Of a stretch of DNA of 64,000 nucleotides, positions 1-8,314 are shown one piece after another. The position numbers and the translations under genes are program-made. The stretch is taken from positions 124,001-188,000 of the forward strand of contig JAHZAV010000001.1 in the NCBI GenBank assembly GCA_019423745.1, given 5' to 3'. Within the stretch, counting starts at the first letter, position 1, and the number at the start of each line of letters is the position of its first letter. The stretch comes from Lachnospiraceae bacterium (GTDB taxonomy: Bacteria; Bacillota; Clostridia; Lachnospirales; Lachnospiraceae). The notes under the pieces were generated by a model. It was not told the origin of the DNA. It saw only the letters and a list, made by a program, of their open reading frames with translations, and made no database searches.

Positions 1-502
1 GATAGGAAAGAGAATCCTCGAGAATACGGTAAAGACATTCATCGATATTCTCAAATGCCAGACGCCGTACGGCAGACATATTGGGAAGTTCCTGCCTTCC
101 GGGTTCAATATAATCTGCAATATAGATGATTTTATCAAGCAAGGTCATTTCCGGTCTGCCGGTTGTATGACATGCAATTGCGTTAATTACTGTTTTATCG
201 TCCACATGATATTTTTTTGCAGCGAGAAAAGCTCCAAGTTTTGCATGCAGAAGTGACGGATTGGAAAGTTCTATTTCTGATACATGAAGATGATATCTGT
301 CACACATCCTGATTTTTTTTTCTCCAGGTATGCATTTTGCACAATCATGGAGCAATCCTGCTGTAAGGGCCTGATCCAAATCGCTTTCATAACGCATTGC
401 TAAAGATCCTGCTGTATACATTACACCAAGAGTATGTTCGAATCTTTCACGGTCAAGGTGTTTTTTCAGCTTTTTCTGCATTTGAGTGATTGTTTCATTC
501 AT
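1..502 (-). CDS. yqeK: YqeK-type HD-domain phosphohydrolase (C-terminus cut by window edge)
   Basis: Translating the minus strand from the ATG at 502 gives an open frame to the window edge, about 167 residues. It contains an HD motif (LLHDCAK, His52-Asp53), a preceding His23 and a later HTTG stretch, the layout of the YqeK family. These enzymes symmetrically hydrolyse diadenosine tetraphosphate to ADP in the cytoplasm. Known members are around 190 residues, so only the C-terminal tail should be missing. The gene follows nadD by 19 bases, the usual Firmicutes order nadD-yqeK, so it is probably co-transcribed from the Obg/ribosomal cluster. The start has an AAGGCG-like ribosome binding site. 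Confidence 0.88.
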   Translation of the reverse strand, partial: MNETITQMQKKLKKHLDRERFEHTLGVMYTAGSLAMRYESDLDQALTAGLLHDCAKCIPGEKKIRMCDRYHLHVSEIELSNPSLLHAKLGAFLAAKKYHVDDKTVINAIACHTTGRPEMTLLDKIIYIADYIEPGRQELPNMSAVRRLAFENIDECLYRILEDSLSY

Positions 503-521
503 GATTTCGCCTTCTTTACAT

Positions 522-1130
522 TTACTGTCTGTATAAATGGTGTAAATTGATATATTCTTCTACTGCTTCCGGAATCAGATCACTTACATCCCTTCCCTCA
601 CGGATCCAGGAGCGAAGTTCATGGGAAGAAACATCCATGACAGGAGTATCCAAAAGCCGGATATCAGCATCATATTTTCGTTTCAGTCTTCTGATTTTCC
701 CATTCATGATACTTCGACTATTCTTATCTCCACGAAAAGCTGCTAAAATAGTACAGGTTGCAAAAAGTCTCTCAGGAGAGCGCCATGTTTCAATGGCAAA
801 TAAAGAGTCCGCACCAATGATAAAATAGAAATTATCTTTAGGGTAAAGAGCAGTCAAATGCTCCATGGTCTCATAGGAACAGCTCACACCACTTCGCTTT
901 ATCTCATAATCCTCCAGACGAAAGCGGGGATACTTTTTTATGGCCAGGGATACCATCTTTCCCCTTTCATTGGCGGAAAGTTCAATAGAAGCATTATCTT
1001 TGTGGGGGGGATTCCCATTTGGCATAAACCATACCTCATCCAAAAAATATTCTCTGCATGCGTAGTTTCCCAGCATCAGATGCCCGTTATGAATGGGGTC
1101 AAAAGTTCCGCCCATAATTCCAATTTTCAT
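522..1130 (-). CDS. nadD: Nicotinate-nucleotide adenylyltransferase
   Basis: 202 residues, normal for NadD. It transfers AMP from ATP to nicotinate mononucleotide to form deamido-NAD, the penultimate step of NAD synthesis. The N-terminus holds the nucleotidyltransferase signature GGTFDP (residues 7-12) followed by HNGH (14-17), and the C-terminal part has the conserved SSHELR motif. A ribosome binding site GGAG lies just upstream of the ATG. It sits between yhbY and yqeK, the common Firmicutes arrangement, and is probably part of the same transcript. Confidence 0.96.
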   Translation of the reverse strand: MKIGIMGGTFDPIHNGHLMLGNYACREYFLDEVWFMPNGNPPHKDNASIELSANERGKMVSLAIKKYPRFRLEDYEIKRSGVSCSYETMEHLTALYPKDNFYFIIGADSLFAIETWRSPERLFATCTILAAFRGDKNSRSIMNGKIRRLKRKYDADIRLLDTPVMDVSSHELRSWIREGRDVSDLIPEAVEEYINLHHLYRQ

Positions 1131-1162
1131 AAGTCTCCTTCATAGAAAGTTACATAAAATAT

Positions 1163-1453
1163 TTATGGTAACTCTATCTTTTTCTTGTCATCTTTTCCTT
1201 CTTTATAAAGGACAATTTTCTTACCAATAACCTGTACTACCTGAGAACGAGTTCGTTCTGCAAGGATTACTGCCAATTCCTTGGGATCATCCGCACAGTT
1301 TTGAAGAACACTTATTTTAATCAACTCTCTGGCTTCCAATGCTTCCGAAACAGCTCTTGTAAGCTCTGGAGTCATACTGTTTTTTCCTATTTGAAAAATC
1401 GGATCCATTGTCATGGCAAGACTTTTCAGATAGGCTCTCTGTTTTGTTGTCAT
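1163..1453 (-). CDS. yhbY: YhbY family RNA-binding (CRM domain) protein
   Basis: 96 residues comprising a single CRS1-YhbY (CRM) domain. The visible family signature is LAMTMDPIFQIGKNS near the N-terminus. Members bind pre-50S ribosomal particles and are thought to assist large-subunit assembly. The ATG follows an AAAGGAGA ribosome binding site. It lies 12 bases after obgE and before nadD, so translation is probably coupled within the Obg operon. Assignment is by family motif and conserved gene order. Confidence 0.92.
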   Translation of the reverse strand: MTTKQRAYLKSLAMTMDPIFQIGKNSMTPELTRAVSEALEARELIKISVLQNCADDPKELAVILAERTRSQVVQVIGKKIVLYKEGKDDKKKIELP

Positions 1454-1465
1454 AGCAGTCTCCTT

Positions 1466-2746
1466 TTATTTATAATAATCAAACTGAAGACCATACATTT
1501 TTACTGTATCGCCCTCTTGTATTCCTGCAGATTCCAAGTCATCCAAAATTCCGGTATCTTTGAGGAATTTCTGGAAAAATTGAAAACCTTTTTCTGAATC
1601 AAGATTTGTATATCCAAGCATTTTTTCGATTTTAGGGCCTTCCACTACGTAAATATCATCTTCTTTGACAACTGTATAAGGAAGATCTGCATAGATAAGT
1701 TCATCCTCTGGAAAATATTCCTGCTGGAAGATAATTGGCTGATCATCCATTTTATCCAGTAAGGCAGAAACTTCATATAACAGTTCCTTGATACCTTCTC
1801 CGGTTACACCAGAGATAGGAAATACTTTAATTCCTTTTGGTTCAAACTCTTTCTTCAGTCTTTCTACAGGGTCTTCTTCACTATATACAGCATCTATTTT
1901 ATTGGCCGCAATGATCTGTGGTCTTGCTGCAATCTCCGGATTATAAGCTTTAAGCTCAGCGTTGATTTTATAGATATCATCTACTGGATCCCGCCCTTCT
2001 GTTCCGGCTGCATCTACCACATGAATCATTAATTTTGTCCTTTCAATATGGCGAAGAAATTCATGACCCAGTCCAATTCCCTCGGAAGCTCCCTCAATGA
2101 GACCTGGAATATCTGCGATAACAAATCCCTTGGCACCAGGAATATCAACAACTCCGAGATTAGGATTTAGGGTTGTAAAATGATAGTTAGCAATTTTAGG
2201 CCGGGCGTTGGTCACTCTGGAAAGCAAAGTGGATTTACCAACATTAGGAAATCCTACAAGTCCTACATCCGCAATTACTTTAAGCTCCAGATTCACCCAT
2301 AATTCCTGTGCAGGTTGTCCAGGCTGAGCATATTTTGGAATCTGCATGGTAGCAGTTGCAAAATGCTGGTTCCCAAGACCACCTTTTCCACCTTTTAAAA
2401 TGATCTGACGGCGATTTTCTCCTGACATATCGGCAATGACCTTTCCAGTCTCTGCTTCTTTTATAACTGTCCCTTCGGGTACTTTCAGAACAATGTCATC
2501 AGCATCTGCACCATGACATTTTCTTTTGCCGCCGGGCTCGCCATCTTTTGCTGCAAATTTTTTCCTGTGGCGATAATCCTGAAGGGTATTAAGTCCCTCA
2601 TCCACTTCAAAGATTACATCTCCACCTCTTCCACCGTCGCCTCCATCCGGTCCACCGTTGGGAACATATAATTCTCGGCGAAAGCTGACATGTCCATCTC
2701 CGCCCTTTCCTGAGCGAATGAATATTTTTGCTCTGTCTGCAAACAT
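1466..2746 (-). CDS. obgE: Obg family GTPase (CgtA/ObgE)
   Basis: I place the start at the ATG at 2746 (426 residues) rather than the in-frame ATG at 2761, because the latter would lie inside the GAGGAG ribosome binding site. Domains in order: a glycine-rich Obg fold (about 1-158, with GKGGDGHVSF), a G domain with P-loop GFPNVGKS, DIPGLIEGA switch region and NKID specificity motif, then a C-terminal OCT domain (about 345-426). Obg GTPases associate with the 50S subunit and act in late assembly and (p)ppGpp-linked growth control. It lies downstream of rplU-prp-rpmA, separated by a hairpin terminator that probably attenuates read-through. Confidence 0.96.
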   Translation of the reverse strand: MFADRAKIFIRSGKGGDGHVSFRRELYVPNGGPDGGDGGRGGDVIFEVDEGLNTLQDYRHRKKFAAKDGEPGGKRKCHGADADDIVLKVPEGTVIKEAETGKVIADMSGENRRQIILKGGKGGLGNQHFATATMQIPKYAQPGQPAQELWVNLELKVIADVGLVGFPNVGKSTLLSRVTNARPKIANYHFTTLNPNLGVVDIPGAKGFVIADIPGLIEGASEGIGLGHEFLRHIERTKLMIHVVDAAGTEGRDPVDDIYKINAELKAYNPEIAARPQIIAANKIDAVYSEEDPVERLKKEFEPKGIKVFPISGVTGEGIKELLYEVSALLDKMDDQPIIFQQEYFPEDELIYADLPYTVVKEDDIYVVEGPKIEKMLGYTNLDSEKGFQFFQKFLKDTGILDDLESAGIQEGDTVKMYGLQFDYYK

Positions 2747-2814
2747 GTTTTGTCTCCTCAAATGAAAATAAATACAAGAAATTTATAGGGAAAAAGCTTA
2801 GTTTTCTATATTAC

Positions 2815-2848
2815 AAAAAGGCCCTGCCGCATTCAAAACGGCAGGGTC
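2815..2848 (-). terminator. Intrinsic terminator after rpmA
   Basis: On the minus strand a 10-base GC-rich stem (ACCCTGCCG paired with CGGCAGGGC, loop about nine bases) is followed by a run of five T. It lies 14 bases after the rpmA stop and before obgE, so it should end or attenuate the ribosomal-protein transcript. Confidence 0.85.
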
Positions 2849-2861
2849 ATACCATCGATGA

Positions 2862-3146
2862 TTATTGTGCTACCGGATAGATAGAAACCTGTTTCTTATC
2901 TTTTCCTTTTCTTTCGAATTTAACAACACCATCTACTAAAGCAAATAATGTGTCATCTCCGCCACGTCCTACGTTAACACCTGGATGAATCTTTGTGCCA
3001 CGCTGTCTGTAAAGGATGTTTCCAGCTTTTACAAACTGTCCGTCAGCTCTCTTAGCACCTAATCTCTTAGACTCGGAGTCACGTCCGTTCTTTGTAGAAC
3101 CTACCCCTTTTTTATGAGCGAAAAACTGAAGGTTTAATTTCATCAT
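2862..3146 (-). CDS. rpmA: 50S ribosomal protein L27 with cleavable N-terminal extension
   Basis: 94 residues. The start MMKLNLQFFAHKKG is the Firmicutes-type extension. In characterised species the LNLQFF segment is removed by Prp to expose the mature N-terminus, here A10-HKKGVGST, which reaches towards the peptidyl-transferase centre. The rest matches L27 (GSTKNGRDSESKRLGAK). Two adjacent ATGs (3146 and 3143) follow an AGGAGG site; either could be used. It directly follows prp, its expected processing protease, and ends in a clear terminator. Confidence 0.97.
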   Translation of the reverse strand: MMKLNLQFFAHKKGVGSTKNGRDSESKRLGAKRADGQFVKAGNILYRQRGTKIHPGVNVGRGGDDTLFALVDGVVKFERKGKDKKQVSIYPVAQ

Positions 3147-3151
3147 GGTCT

Positions 3152-3484
3152 TTACACCTCCTCAAATCTTACCTGAATATATTCTGAATAGTTTTCATCG
3201 TCTGCCATGTCTGTAAGACCAAGAATCATGGCTTTTAAAAGCAGTGACGCTTCCCTGGAAGGTCTGCCGTTAAGCCGGTAGTCGATCAGTCCCTCCATAT
3301 CATCAGATATGAGGGAGGTTTTATCGCTGGCAAATGCCTCAATAGCATTGACAGTATTGATCATCAGAACAGAGGCTGCCGCACAGACAATATCCTGTCC
3401 TTCTTCGCTGAAACCTGCATGTCCTTTTGCCAGGAAACCCGAACACTCTTCTCTTTCATTACGATAAATCGTCACCTGGATCAT
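3152..3484 (-). CDS. prp: Ribosomal-processing cysteine protease Prp
   Basis: 110 residues. Prp trims the N-terminal extension of L27, which is essential in Staphylococcus aureus. The catalytic pair is visible as His22 in GHAGF and Cys34 in DIVCAA, at the same positions as in the S. aureus enzyme. It is placed between rplU and rpmA with only five bases before rpmA, the diagnostic position. In genomes lacking the L27 extension this gene is normally absent; here both are present and consistent. Confidence 0.95.
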   Translation of the reverse strand: MIQVTIYRNEREECSGFLAKGHAGFSEEGQDIVCAAASVLMINTVNAIEAFASDKTSLISDDMEGLIDYRLNGRPSREASLLLKAMILGLTDMADDENYSEYIQVRFEEV

Positions 3485-3502
3485 AAAATTCCTCCAGGAA
3501 GA

Positions 3503-3811
3503 TTAAGCATTAATCTTTTCAATCTTAACTGCTGTGTACTGCTGTCTGTGTCCGTTTTTCTTATGATAACCGGTTTTTCTCTTATACTTGTAAACAATAA
3601 CTTTTTTAGCTTTTCCGTTTTCTACTACGGATGCTTCAACAGTTGCACCTGCTACAGTAGGATTTCCGATTTTCAACTCATTATCGCTAACTGCAAGCAC
3701 CTGGTCAAATGTATAAGTCTCTCCAGCTTCCACACCAAGTTTTTCTACTTTAATGATATCGCCTTCGGCTACTTTGTACTGTTTACCACCTGTTGCTATA
3801 ATCGCGTACAT
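3503..3811 (-). CDS. rplU: 50S ribosomal protein L21
   Basis: 102 residues starting MYAIIATGGKQYKV, the canonical L21 N-terminus. The open frame extends upstream by 34 codons, but the ATG at 3811 is preceded by a near-perfect AGGAGGTG ribosome binding site, and the upstream part overlaps the leader RNA, so I use the inner start. L21 binds 23S rRNA in the large subunit. It is the first gene of rplU-prp-rpmA, with a strong promoter about 90 bases upstream and a structured leader that may provide autoregulation. Confidence 0.97.
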   Translation of the reverse strand: MYAIIATGGKQYKVAEGDIIKVEKLGVEAGETYTFDQVLAVSDNELKIGNPTVAGATVEASVVENGKAKKVIVYKYKRKTGYHKKNGHRQQYTAVKIEKINA

Positions 3812-3897
3812 ATGGCACCTCCTATTATCATTACTCGCCAGCTTCGGCGGCATATCCATATCTGGACAGCACTTTAAAGCCCCGCTGTGCGGCATAC
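3812..3897 (-). ncRNA. Probable L21 leader (5' UTR regulatory RNA)
   Basis: Between the inferred transcription start and the rplU ribosome binding site lie about 85 bases with small GC-rich stems, for example GCCGCC paired with GGCG around the loop GAAGCT, and GCCGC/GCGG nearer the 5' end. Firmicutes rplU genes often carry an L21 leader at exactly this position. I infer identity from position and structure; I could not align it to the family model. Confidence 0.5.
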
Positions 3898-3903
3898 TGT
3901 TAA

Positions 3904-3932
3904 AGTGTAGCATAAGTTATTTGCAAAATCAA
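3904..3932 (-). promoter_or_regulatory. SigA-type promoter of rplU-prp-rpmA
   Basis: Minus-strand TTGATT (3932-3927), 17-base spacer, TACACT (3909-3904), with an extended TG one base before the -10 box. The inferred start is about 85 bases before the rplU ATG. Confidence 0.75.
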
Positions 3933-3961
3933 GAGTTTTTGTGCAAATAATTACTTAAATA

Positions 3962-4972
3962 TTATAAAAGAGGAATTTGATGTGCCTCTGCTTCTGCTAT
4001 CATCTCATCTGGCCAGATAGACGACTGTACTTCTCCGATATGTGCTTTTCTTAAGCAATACATACAGATACGTGACTGACCGATTCCGCCACCAATCGTA
4101 TATGGCAGTTCACCCGCAAGTAAAGCCTTCTGGAATGCAAGATTTGCCCGATCTTCACATCCCGCCGCTTTTAACTGGCTCTTCAATGCATCCTCATCCA
4201 CACGTATTCCCATAGAGGAAAGTTCCAATGCAATATCAAGAACCGGGTAATAGACAATAATATCTCCATTTAATTCCCAATCATCATAATCCGGAGCACG
4301 GCCATCATGTTTTTCTCCAGATGCCAGTGTTTTTCCAATCTGTGCAATAAATACAGCTTTTTTGATTTTGGCAATCTCTCTTTCTCTTTCTTTAGCAGAA
4401 AGATCAGGATACATATCTTCCAGTTCCTGTGATGTGATAAAGAAAATTTCATCCGGAAGAAGAGGTTCAATATAATTATATCTTCTGGACATATATTCTT
4501 CTGTATCTTTCAGGGCTTCATAAACTTTTCGTACAGTATACTGAAGCGTCTCCATATTTCGTTCTTCTTTGGAGATAACCTTTTCCCAATCCCATTGGTC
4601 TACGTAAATAGAATGAATATTGTCTGTATCTTCATCCCGACGAATAGCGTTCATATCAGTATAAAGACCTTCTCCGGAATGGAAGCCGTAACGTTTCAGC
4701 GCATATCTTTTCCATTTTGCAAGAGAATGTACAATCTCTGCCACATCGTCATTTTGTTCTTTAATGCCAAATGAAACAGGTCTTTCTACACCGTTAAGAT
4801 TGTCATTCAATCCGGTGGCGGGTTTAACAAATAACGGAGCCGACACTCTTGTCAAATGCAGAGATTTGGCAAGAGAACGTTCAAAATGATCTTTCACTTC
4901 TTTAATGGCAACTTCGGTTTCTCTTATCGTAAGCGGGGAAGAATATCCCTCTGGTTTGATCAAACTGCTCAT
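3962..4972 (-). CDS. asnA: Aspartate-ammonia ligase (asparagine synthetase A)
   Basis: 336 residues, close to the usual 330. It makes asparagine from aspartate, ammonia and ATP through an aspartyl-adenylate and is related to class II aminoacyl-tRNA synthetases. Visible family segments are LNDNLNGVERPV, FHSGEGLYTDM, IYVDQWDWEKVI and the C-terminal GGGIGQSR. The ATG follows AGAGGA. It stands alone: the upstream hydrolase ends 75 bases away and rplU begins 150 bases downstream. No asparagine T-box is visible in the short upstream gap. Confidence 0.96.
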   Translation of the reverse strand: MSSLIKPEGYSSPLTIRETEVAIKEVKDHFERSLAKSLHLTRVSAPLFVKPATGLNDNLNGVERPVSFGIKEQNDDVAEIVHSLAKWKRYALKRYGFHSGEGLYTDMNAIRRDEDTDNIHSIYVDQWDWEKVISKEERNMETLQYTVRKVYEALKDTEEYMSRRYNYIEPLLPDEIFFITSQELEDMYPDLSAKEREREIAKIKKAVFIAQIGKTLASGEKHDGRAPDYDDWELNGDIIVYYPVLDIALELSSMGIRVDEDALKSQLKAAGCEDRANLAFQKALLAGELPYTIGGGIGQSRICMYCLRKAHIGEVQSSIWPDEMIAEAEAHQIPLL

Positions 4973-5047
4973 ATGTATTATCCTCTTTTCTCTGTTATTT
5001 TAAAGCCTTTACTGGCTGTAATTTCATATTCAGTTCAAATGATATCA

Positions 5048-5836
5048 TCAGTCAAGCCCAAGAAGTCTTCTGGCATTTTCTCTTGAAATCGCCTCTTTTT
5101 CTTCGTCCGTGAGAGGAAGTTTTTTGAAATATTCAACAAATTCCTTCTGTCCGCCCCATGGCGAATCCGTAGCAAAAAGAATTTTGTCTGCGCCATGATT
5201 TCGTACAATACGCATAAACTGTTCCTCTGATATATGACCAAATACAACCGCTGTATCCATCCATATATTCTCACCGACAAGATATTCTTCTACTTCATCC
5301 CAAAGCATAAGACCGCCCAAATGTGCAAGAATCAGTTTTTGAGGCTGAACTTCCCGAATGACATCTCGCGCACGTTTGGGCGGGCAATGAATACAGTCAG
5401 GATATCCGGGATCAAGACCTGCATGAATACTGACAATTAAATCAAGTTCAGAAGCATAGCTGATAATCCGTTTGCATCGGATATCATCAATAAAAATATC
5501 CTGATAGTCCGGATGTAGTTTTATACCTTTAAACCCCATGCGCTTCAGGTCTTTCAGCTTTTCCTTGTAATCTTCGTTATCAGGATGGATTCCACCAAAT
5601 GATAAAAGAGGACCTTCCTGAAATTGTAAAGCAAAGCGATTAATGGATTGAAATTGAGATGGTTTTGTCACTACAGGAAGAATAACAGCCATTTCAAGTC
5701 CGGCTTCTTTTACAGAAGCGGAGAGCCCGGCCGCTGTTCCGTTTGTAAAAGGATCAATTCCACATCTGGATGACAAAAATTTCAGGGTTTTTTCCGCAAT
5801 TTTTTCCGGAAAAATATGTGTATGAAAATCGATCAC
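5048..5836 (-). CDS. Amidohydrolase-family metal-dependent hydrolase
   Basis: I choose the GTG at 5836 (262 residues): it is preceded by GGGAGG and overlaps the CBS gene stop as GTGA, whereas the longer frame from 5875 lacks a ribosome binding site. The N-terminus has the metal motif DFHTHIFP. Further in are SIHAGLDPGYP, AHLGG and FATDSPWGG, which supply the later His and Asp ligands. This matches the amidohydrolase_2/TIM-barrel family of hydrolases and decarboxylases. The substrate cannot be deduced. Translational coupling to the CBS protein and aspartokinase suggests a shared transcript, not necessarily a shared pathway. Confidence 0.82.
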   Translation of the reverse strand: MIDFHTHIFPEKIAEKTLKFLSSRCGIDPFTNGTAAGLSASVKEAGLEMAVILPVVTKPSQFQSINRFALQFQEGPLLSFGGIHPDNEDYKEKLKDLKRMGFKGIKLHPDYQDIFIDDIRCKRIISYASELDLIVSIHAGLDPGYPDCIHCPPKRARDVIREVQPQKLILAHLGGLMLWDEVEEYLVGENIWMDTAVVFGHISEEQFMRIVRNHGADKILFATDSPWGGQKEFVEYFKKLPLTDEEKEAISRENARRLLGLD

Positions 5837-6258
5837 GACAAATCGCCTCCCTGCATAATCATCTGGCTGTAACAATAGCTAATAATATCTTTTCTTGTAA
5901 TAATACCGATAAAATTCTCCTGATCATCTACTACTGGAACAAAATTTTGTTCCATAGCCCGGCCAATCATATCCTCCATTCTTGACTCAGCACTGACGCA
6001 CTGATAGTCAAAACGACGGGCAACTTTCATAATACTGATATTTTCCGCATCACGTATACTGGAAAGCCCTCTTTTTTTAATATCCCATAACAGATCCCCC
6101 TCTGTAATAGAACCTACATATTTACCGTAACGATTCAAAATAGGTACACAGGAATATTTGTGGTGTTCCATTATTTCCAATGCCTGCCGCATGGTATGGT
6201 AATCATATATGTAAGCAATTTCTGCTTTAGGCTTTAGAAAAAACAATATATTCTTCAT
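5833..6258 (-). CDS. Tandem CBS-domain protein
   Basis: 141 residues consisting of a CBS pair with no attached enzyme. The first domain includes MRQALEIMEHHKYSCVPILNRYGKYVGSITEGDL, given here only as position about 22-55; the second ends with VPVVDDQENFIGIITRKDI near residues 112-130. CBS pairs bind adenine nucleotides or similar ligands and act as sensors. The nearest AAAGGAG is about 18 bases before the ATG, longer than usual. The gene overlaps the following hydrolase by four bases and follows aspartokinase by 27 bases. The regulatory partner is unknown. Confidence 0.8.
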   Translation of the reverse strand: MKNILFFLKPKAEIAYIYDYHTMRQALEIMEHHKYSCVPILNRYGKYVGSITEGDLLWDIKKRGLSSIRDAENISIMKVARRFDYQCVSAESRMEDMIGRAMEQNFVPVVDDQENFIGIITRKDIISYCYSQMIMQGGDLS

Positions 6259-6285
6259 TTTTTTCTGTTTCTACTCCTTTAAGAC

Positions 6286-7620
6286 TTAAATCTGAGTTGT
6301 AACAAAAATGTCATAAATAGCTCGTATTGCTGCCTGGAAATCATGATTACGGACCCCAATTATAATATTGAGCTCACTGGATCCCTGATCAATCATCTTA
6401 ACATTGACATTGGCATGAGCCAAGGCAGAAAAAATTCGTCCAGAAGTTCCTCTGGTAGCTTTCATACCTCTTCCTACAACAGCAATCAGGGCAAGATCTG
6501 ATTCCAGTTCAACTAAATCTGGTTCCACAGCTCTGTGAATACCGGCAATAACTTTCTGTTCTTTCTCTTCAAATTCATCCTGATGTACAAAAATGGTCAT
6601 TGTATCAATACCAGAAGGCATATGTTCAATTGATATACCATTGTCTGCAAAAACTCCCAGTACTTTATGACAAAATCCAACTTGACCATTCATCATAGCC
6701 TTTTCAACGGTAATCGAAGCAAAGTCTCTTTTTCCTGCAATTCCAGTAATGGTAAAACGAGGATTGCGGCAGGTTGCCTCAACGATCAAAGTACCTTTAT
6801 CTTCTGGGGCATTGGTATTTCGTATATTAATAGGAATTCCTTCCCCTCTCACCGGGAAAATAGCATCCTCATGGAGTACGGTAGCGCCCATATAAGAGAG
6901 CTCGCGAAGTTCTCGGTAAGTTATTACATCAATCGCTTTAGGATTTTTTACAATGTGAGGATCTGCTACAAGAAATCCAGAAACATCTGTCCAGTTTTCA
7001 TAGAGATCGGCATGTACGGCTTTTGCTACGATGGATCCGGTTACATCTGATCCTCCTCTGGAAAAGGTTTTTATTTTTCCATTTGGAAGGGAGCCATAAA
7101 AACCGGGAATAACTGCTCGTTTACAGGAAGAAAGTCTTTCTGAAAGGACACGGTTCGTCTTTTTTGCATCAAAAGTTCCAGATTCTTTGAAAAAGATAAC
7201 TTCTGCGGCATCTATAAATTCATATCCCAGATATTCAGCCATTACAAGTCCATTCAAATATTCACCTCGTGATGCGGCGTAATCCCGTCCTATTTTACGA
7301 GTAAAATTTTCCCGAATCGTATGAAATTCAGGTCCTAAATCCAAGTGCAGACCCAGGCCATTAATGATTTCATCGTACCTTTCTTTTATAGCCTGAAGCA
7401 GAGTATCAAATTCTTCTTCCTGATCCTCCTCTTCGCGCAGAGCAAGAAGATAACAGCTGTAGAGCATATCCGTTACCTTAGTGTCTCCAGAATGTCTTTT
7501 CCCTGGCGCAGAAGGAACAACATATCTCCTTGCATCATCTTGCCGGATAATATATCCTACTTTTTTAAACTGATCAGCACTTGCCAAAGAGCTTCCGCCA
7601 AATTTTACTACCTTATTCAT
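6286..7620 (-). CDS. lysC: Aspartate kinase
   Basis: 444 residues from the ATG at 7620, which follows AAAGGAGA; the frame runs 10 codons further upstream without support. It phosphorylates aspartate, the committed step to lysine, threonine and methionine. The start VVKFGGSSLA is the kinase signature. The C-terminal third carries two ACT-type regulatory units (ITVEKAMMNGQVGF and LALIAVVGRGM), so feedback control by an amino acid is likely. Its start overlaps the HAD phosphatase stop (TGATG), giving tight coupling. No lysine riboswitch is visible because it is internal to an operon. Confidence 0.94.
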   Translation of the reverse strand: MNKVVKFGGSSLASADQFKKVGYIIRQDDARRYVVPSAPGKRHSGDTKVTDMLYSCYLLALREEEDQEEEFDTLLQAIKERYDEIINGLGLHLDLGPEFHTIRENFTRKIGRDYAASRGEYLNGLVMAEYLGYEFIDAAEVIFFKESGTFDAKKTNRVLSERLSSCKRAVIPGFYGSLPNGKIKTFSRGGSDVTGSIVAKAVHADLYENWTDVSGFLVADPHIVKNPKAIDVITYRELRELSYMGATVLHEDAIFPVRGEGIPINIRNTNAPEDKGTLIVEATCRNPRFTITGIAGKRDFASITVEKAMMNGQVGFCHKVLGVFADNGISIEHMPSGIDTMTIFVHQDEFEEKEQKVIAGIHRAVEPDLVELESDLALIAVVGRGMKATRGTSGRIFSALAHANVNVKMIDQGSSELNIIIGVRNHDFQAAIRAIYDIFVTTQI

Positions 7621-8294
7621 CAGTCTGTCTCCTTTGTATTGTCCTTGCATTTTAAATATTCCAGTATATGATATGCGGTCTTTGAAGAAAATACCGCTCC
7701 CTTTAGCCCTAAATTTAAAGCTGCCCTCACATTTTCCTCGCGGTCATCCAGAAAAAGGGCTTTTTCCGGAGAAATCGAATATTTTTTCAGTAAAAGTCGA
7801 TATATAGACTCATCTGGTTTAATACACCCTACTGTATAAGAAAAAATTCCGCCATTAAAAAGATCCAGAAATCCCATGAAATGTTTTGTGACGTTATAGA
7901 GATGTTCAGAATAATTGGAAAGATAAAAAAGTTTATATCCATGTTTTTTCAATGATTCCGTCAGTTCTTGTGTATAAGAAAGAGGGCGGATTGTTTCAGA
8001 AACTTTTTCAAAAATCTGATGTATTTCTTTTTCATAACCAGGAGCATTTTCAAGAAAAAGTTTTTCCCACTGCTTGGATGTAATTCCGCCTCTGTCTCCT
8101 CTTTCCCAATCTTCATTAAGAAAAACTGCATCTGCAAGAATTTGAAAAACCTCTGAAGAAAAATGAAATCCCTGAAGATATGACTTCCAGTCATAATCAA
8201 GAAGTACATTTCCAATATCAAAAATGACAGTATCTGCCTTCTCCAGCAAAGATCCTATCTCTTGTTCAACATTCGCGATTCTATTACTTTCCAT
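7620..8294 (-). CDS. HAD-superfamily hydrolase (HAD-IA, phosphatase-like)
   Basis: 224 residues. HAD motif I is VIFDIGNVLLDYDW (about residues 23-36), motif II is the LSNYS segment, a Lys follows in GCIKPDES, and motif IV is FLDDREENV. This is the HAD-IA, YihX-like phosphatase layout. Members dephosphorylate sugar phosphates or similar small molecules; the substrate here is unknown. The ATG follows AGGATG. Its stop overlaps the lysC start, and ybaK lies 20 bases upstream, so the three are likely co-transcribed. Confidence 0.88.
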   Translation of the reverse strand: MESNRIANVEQEIGSLLEKADTVIFDIGNVLLDYDWKSYLQGFHFSSEVFQILADAVFLNEDWERGDRGGITSKQWEKLFLENAPGYEKEIHQIFEKVSETIRPLSYTQELTESLKKHGYKLFYLSNYSEHLYNVTKHFMGFLDLFNGGIFSYTVGCIKPDESIYRLLLKKYSISPEKALFLDDREENVRAALNLGLKGAVFSSKTAYHILEYLKCKDNTKETD

Positions 8295-8314
8295 TTTATC
8301 ATCCTACTAGTTTA

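Noticed and set aside
3812..3913. N-terminal extension of L21 (34 codons)
   Set aside because: Reads through the leader and its start lies upstream of the inferred transcription start; canonical start has the strong ribosome binding site.
4973..5047. Terminator between the hydrolase and asnA
   Set aside because: Only a four-base AGCC/GGCT stem followed by a short T stretch; too weak to call.
7620..7650. Possible lysine riboswitch before lysC
   Set aside because: lysC starts overlap the preceding gene's stop, leaving no room for a riboswitch.
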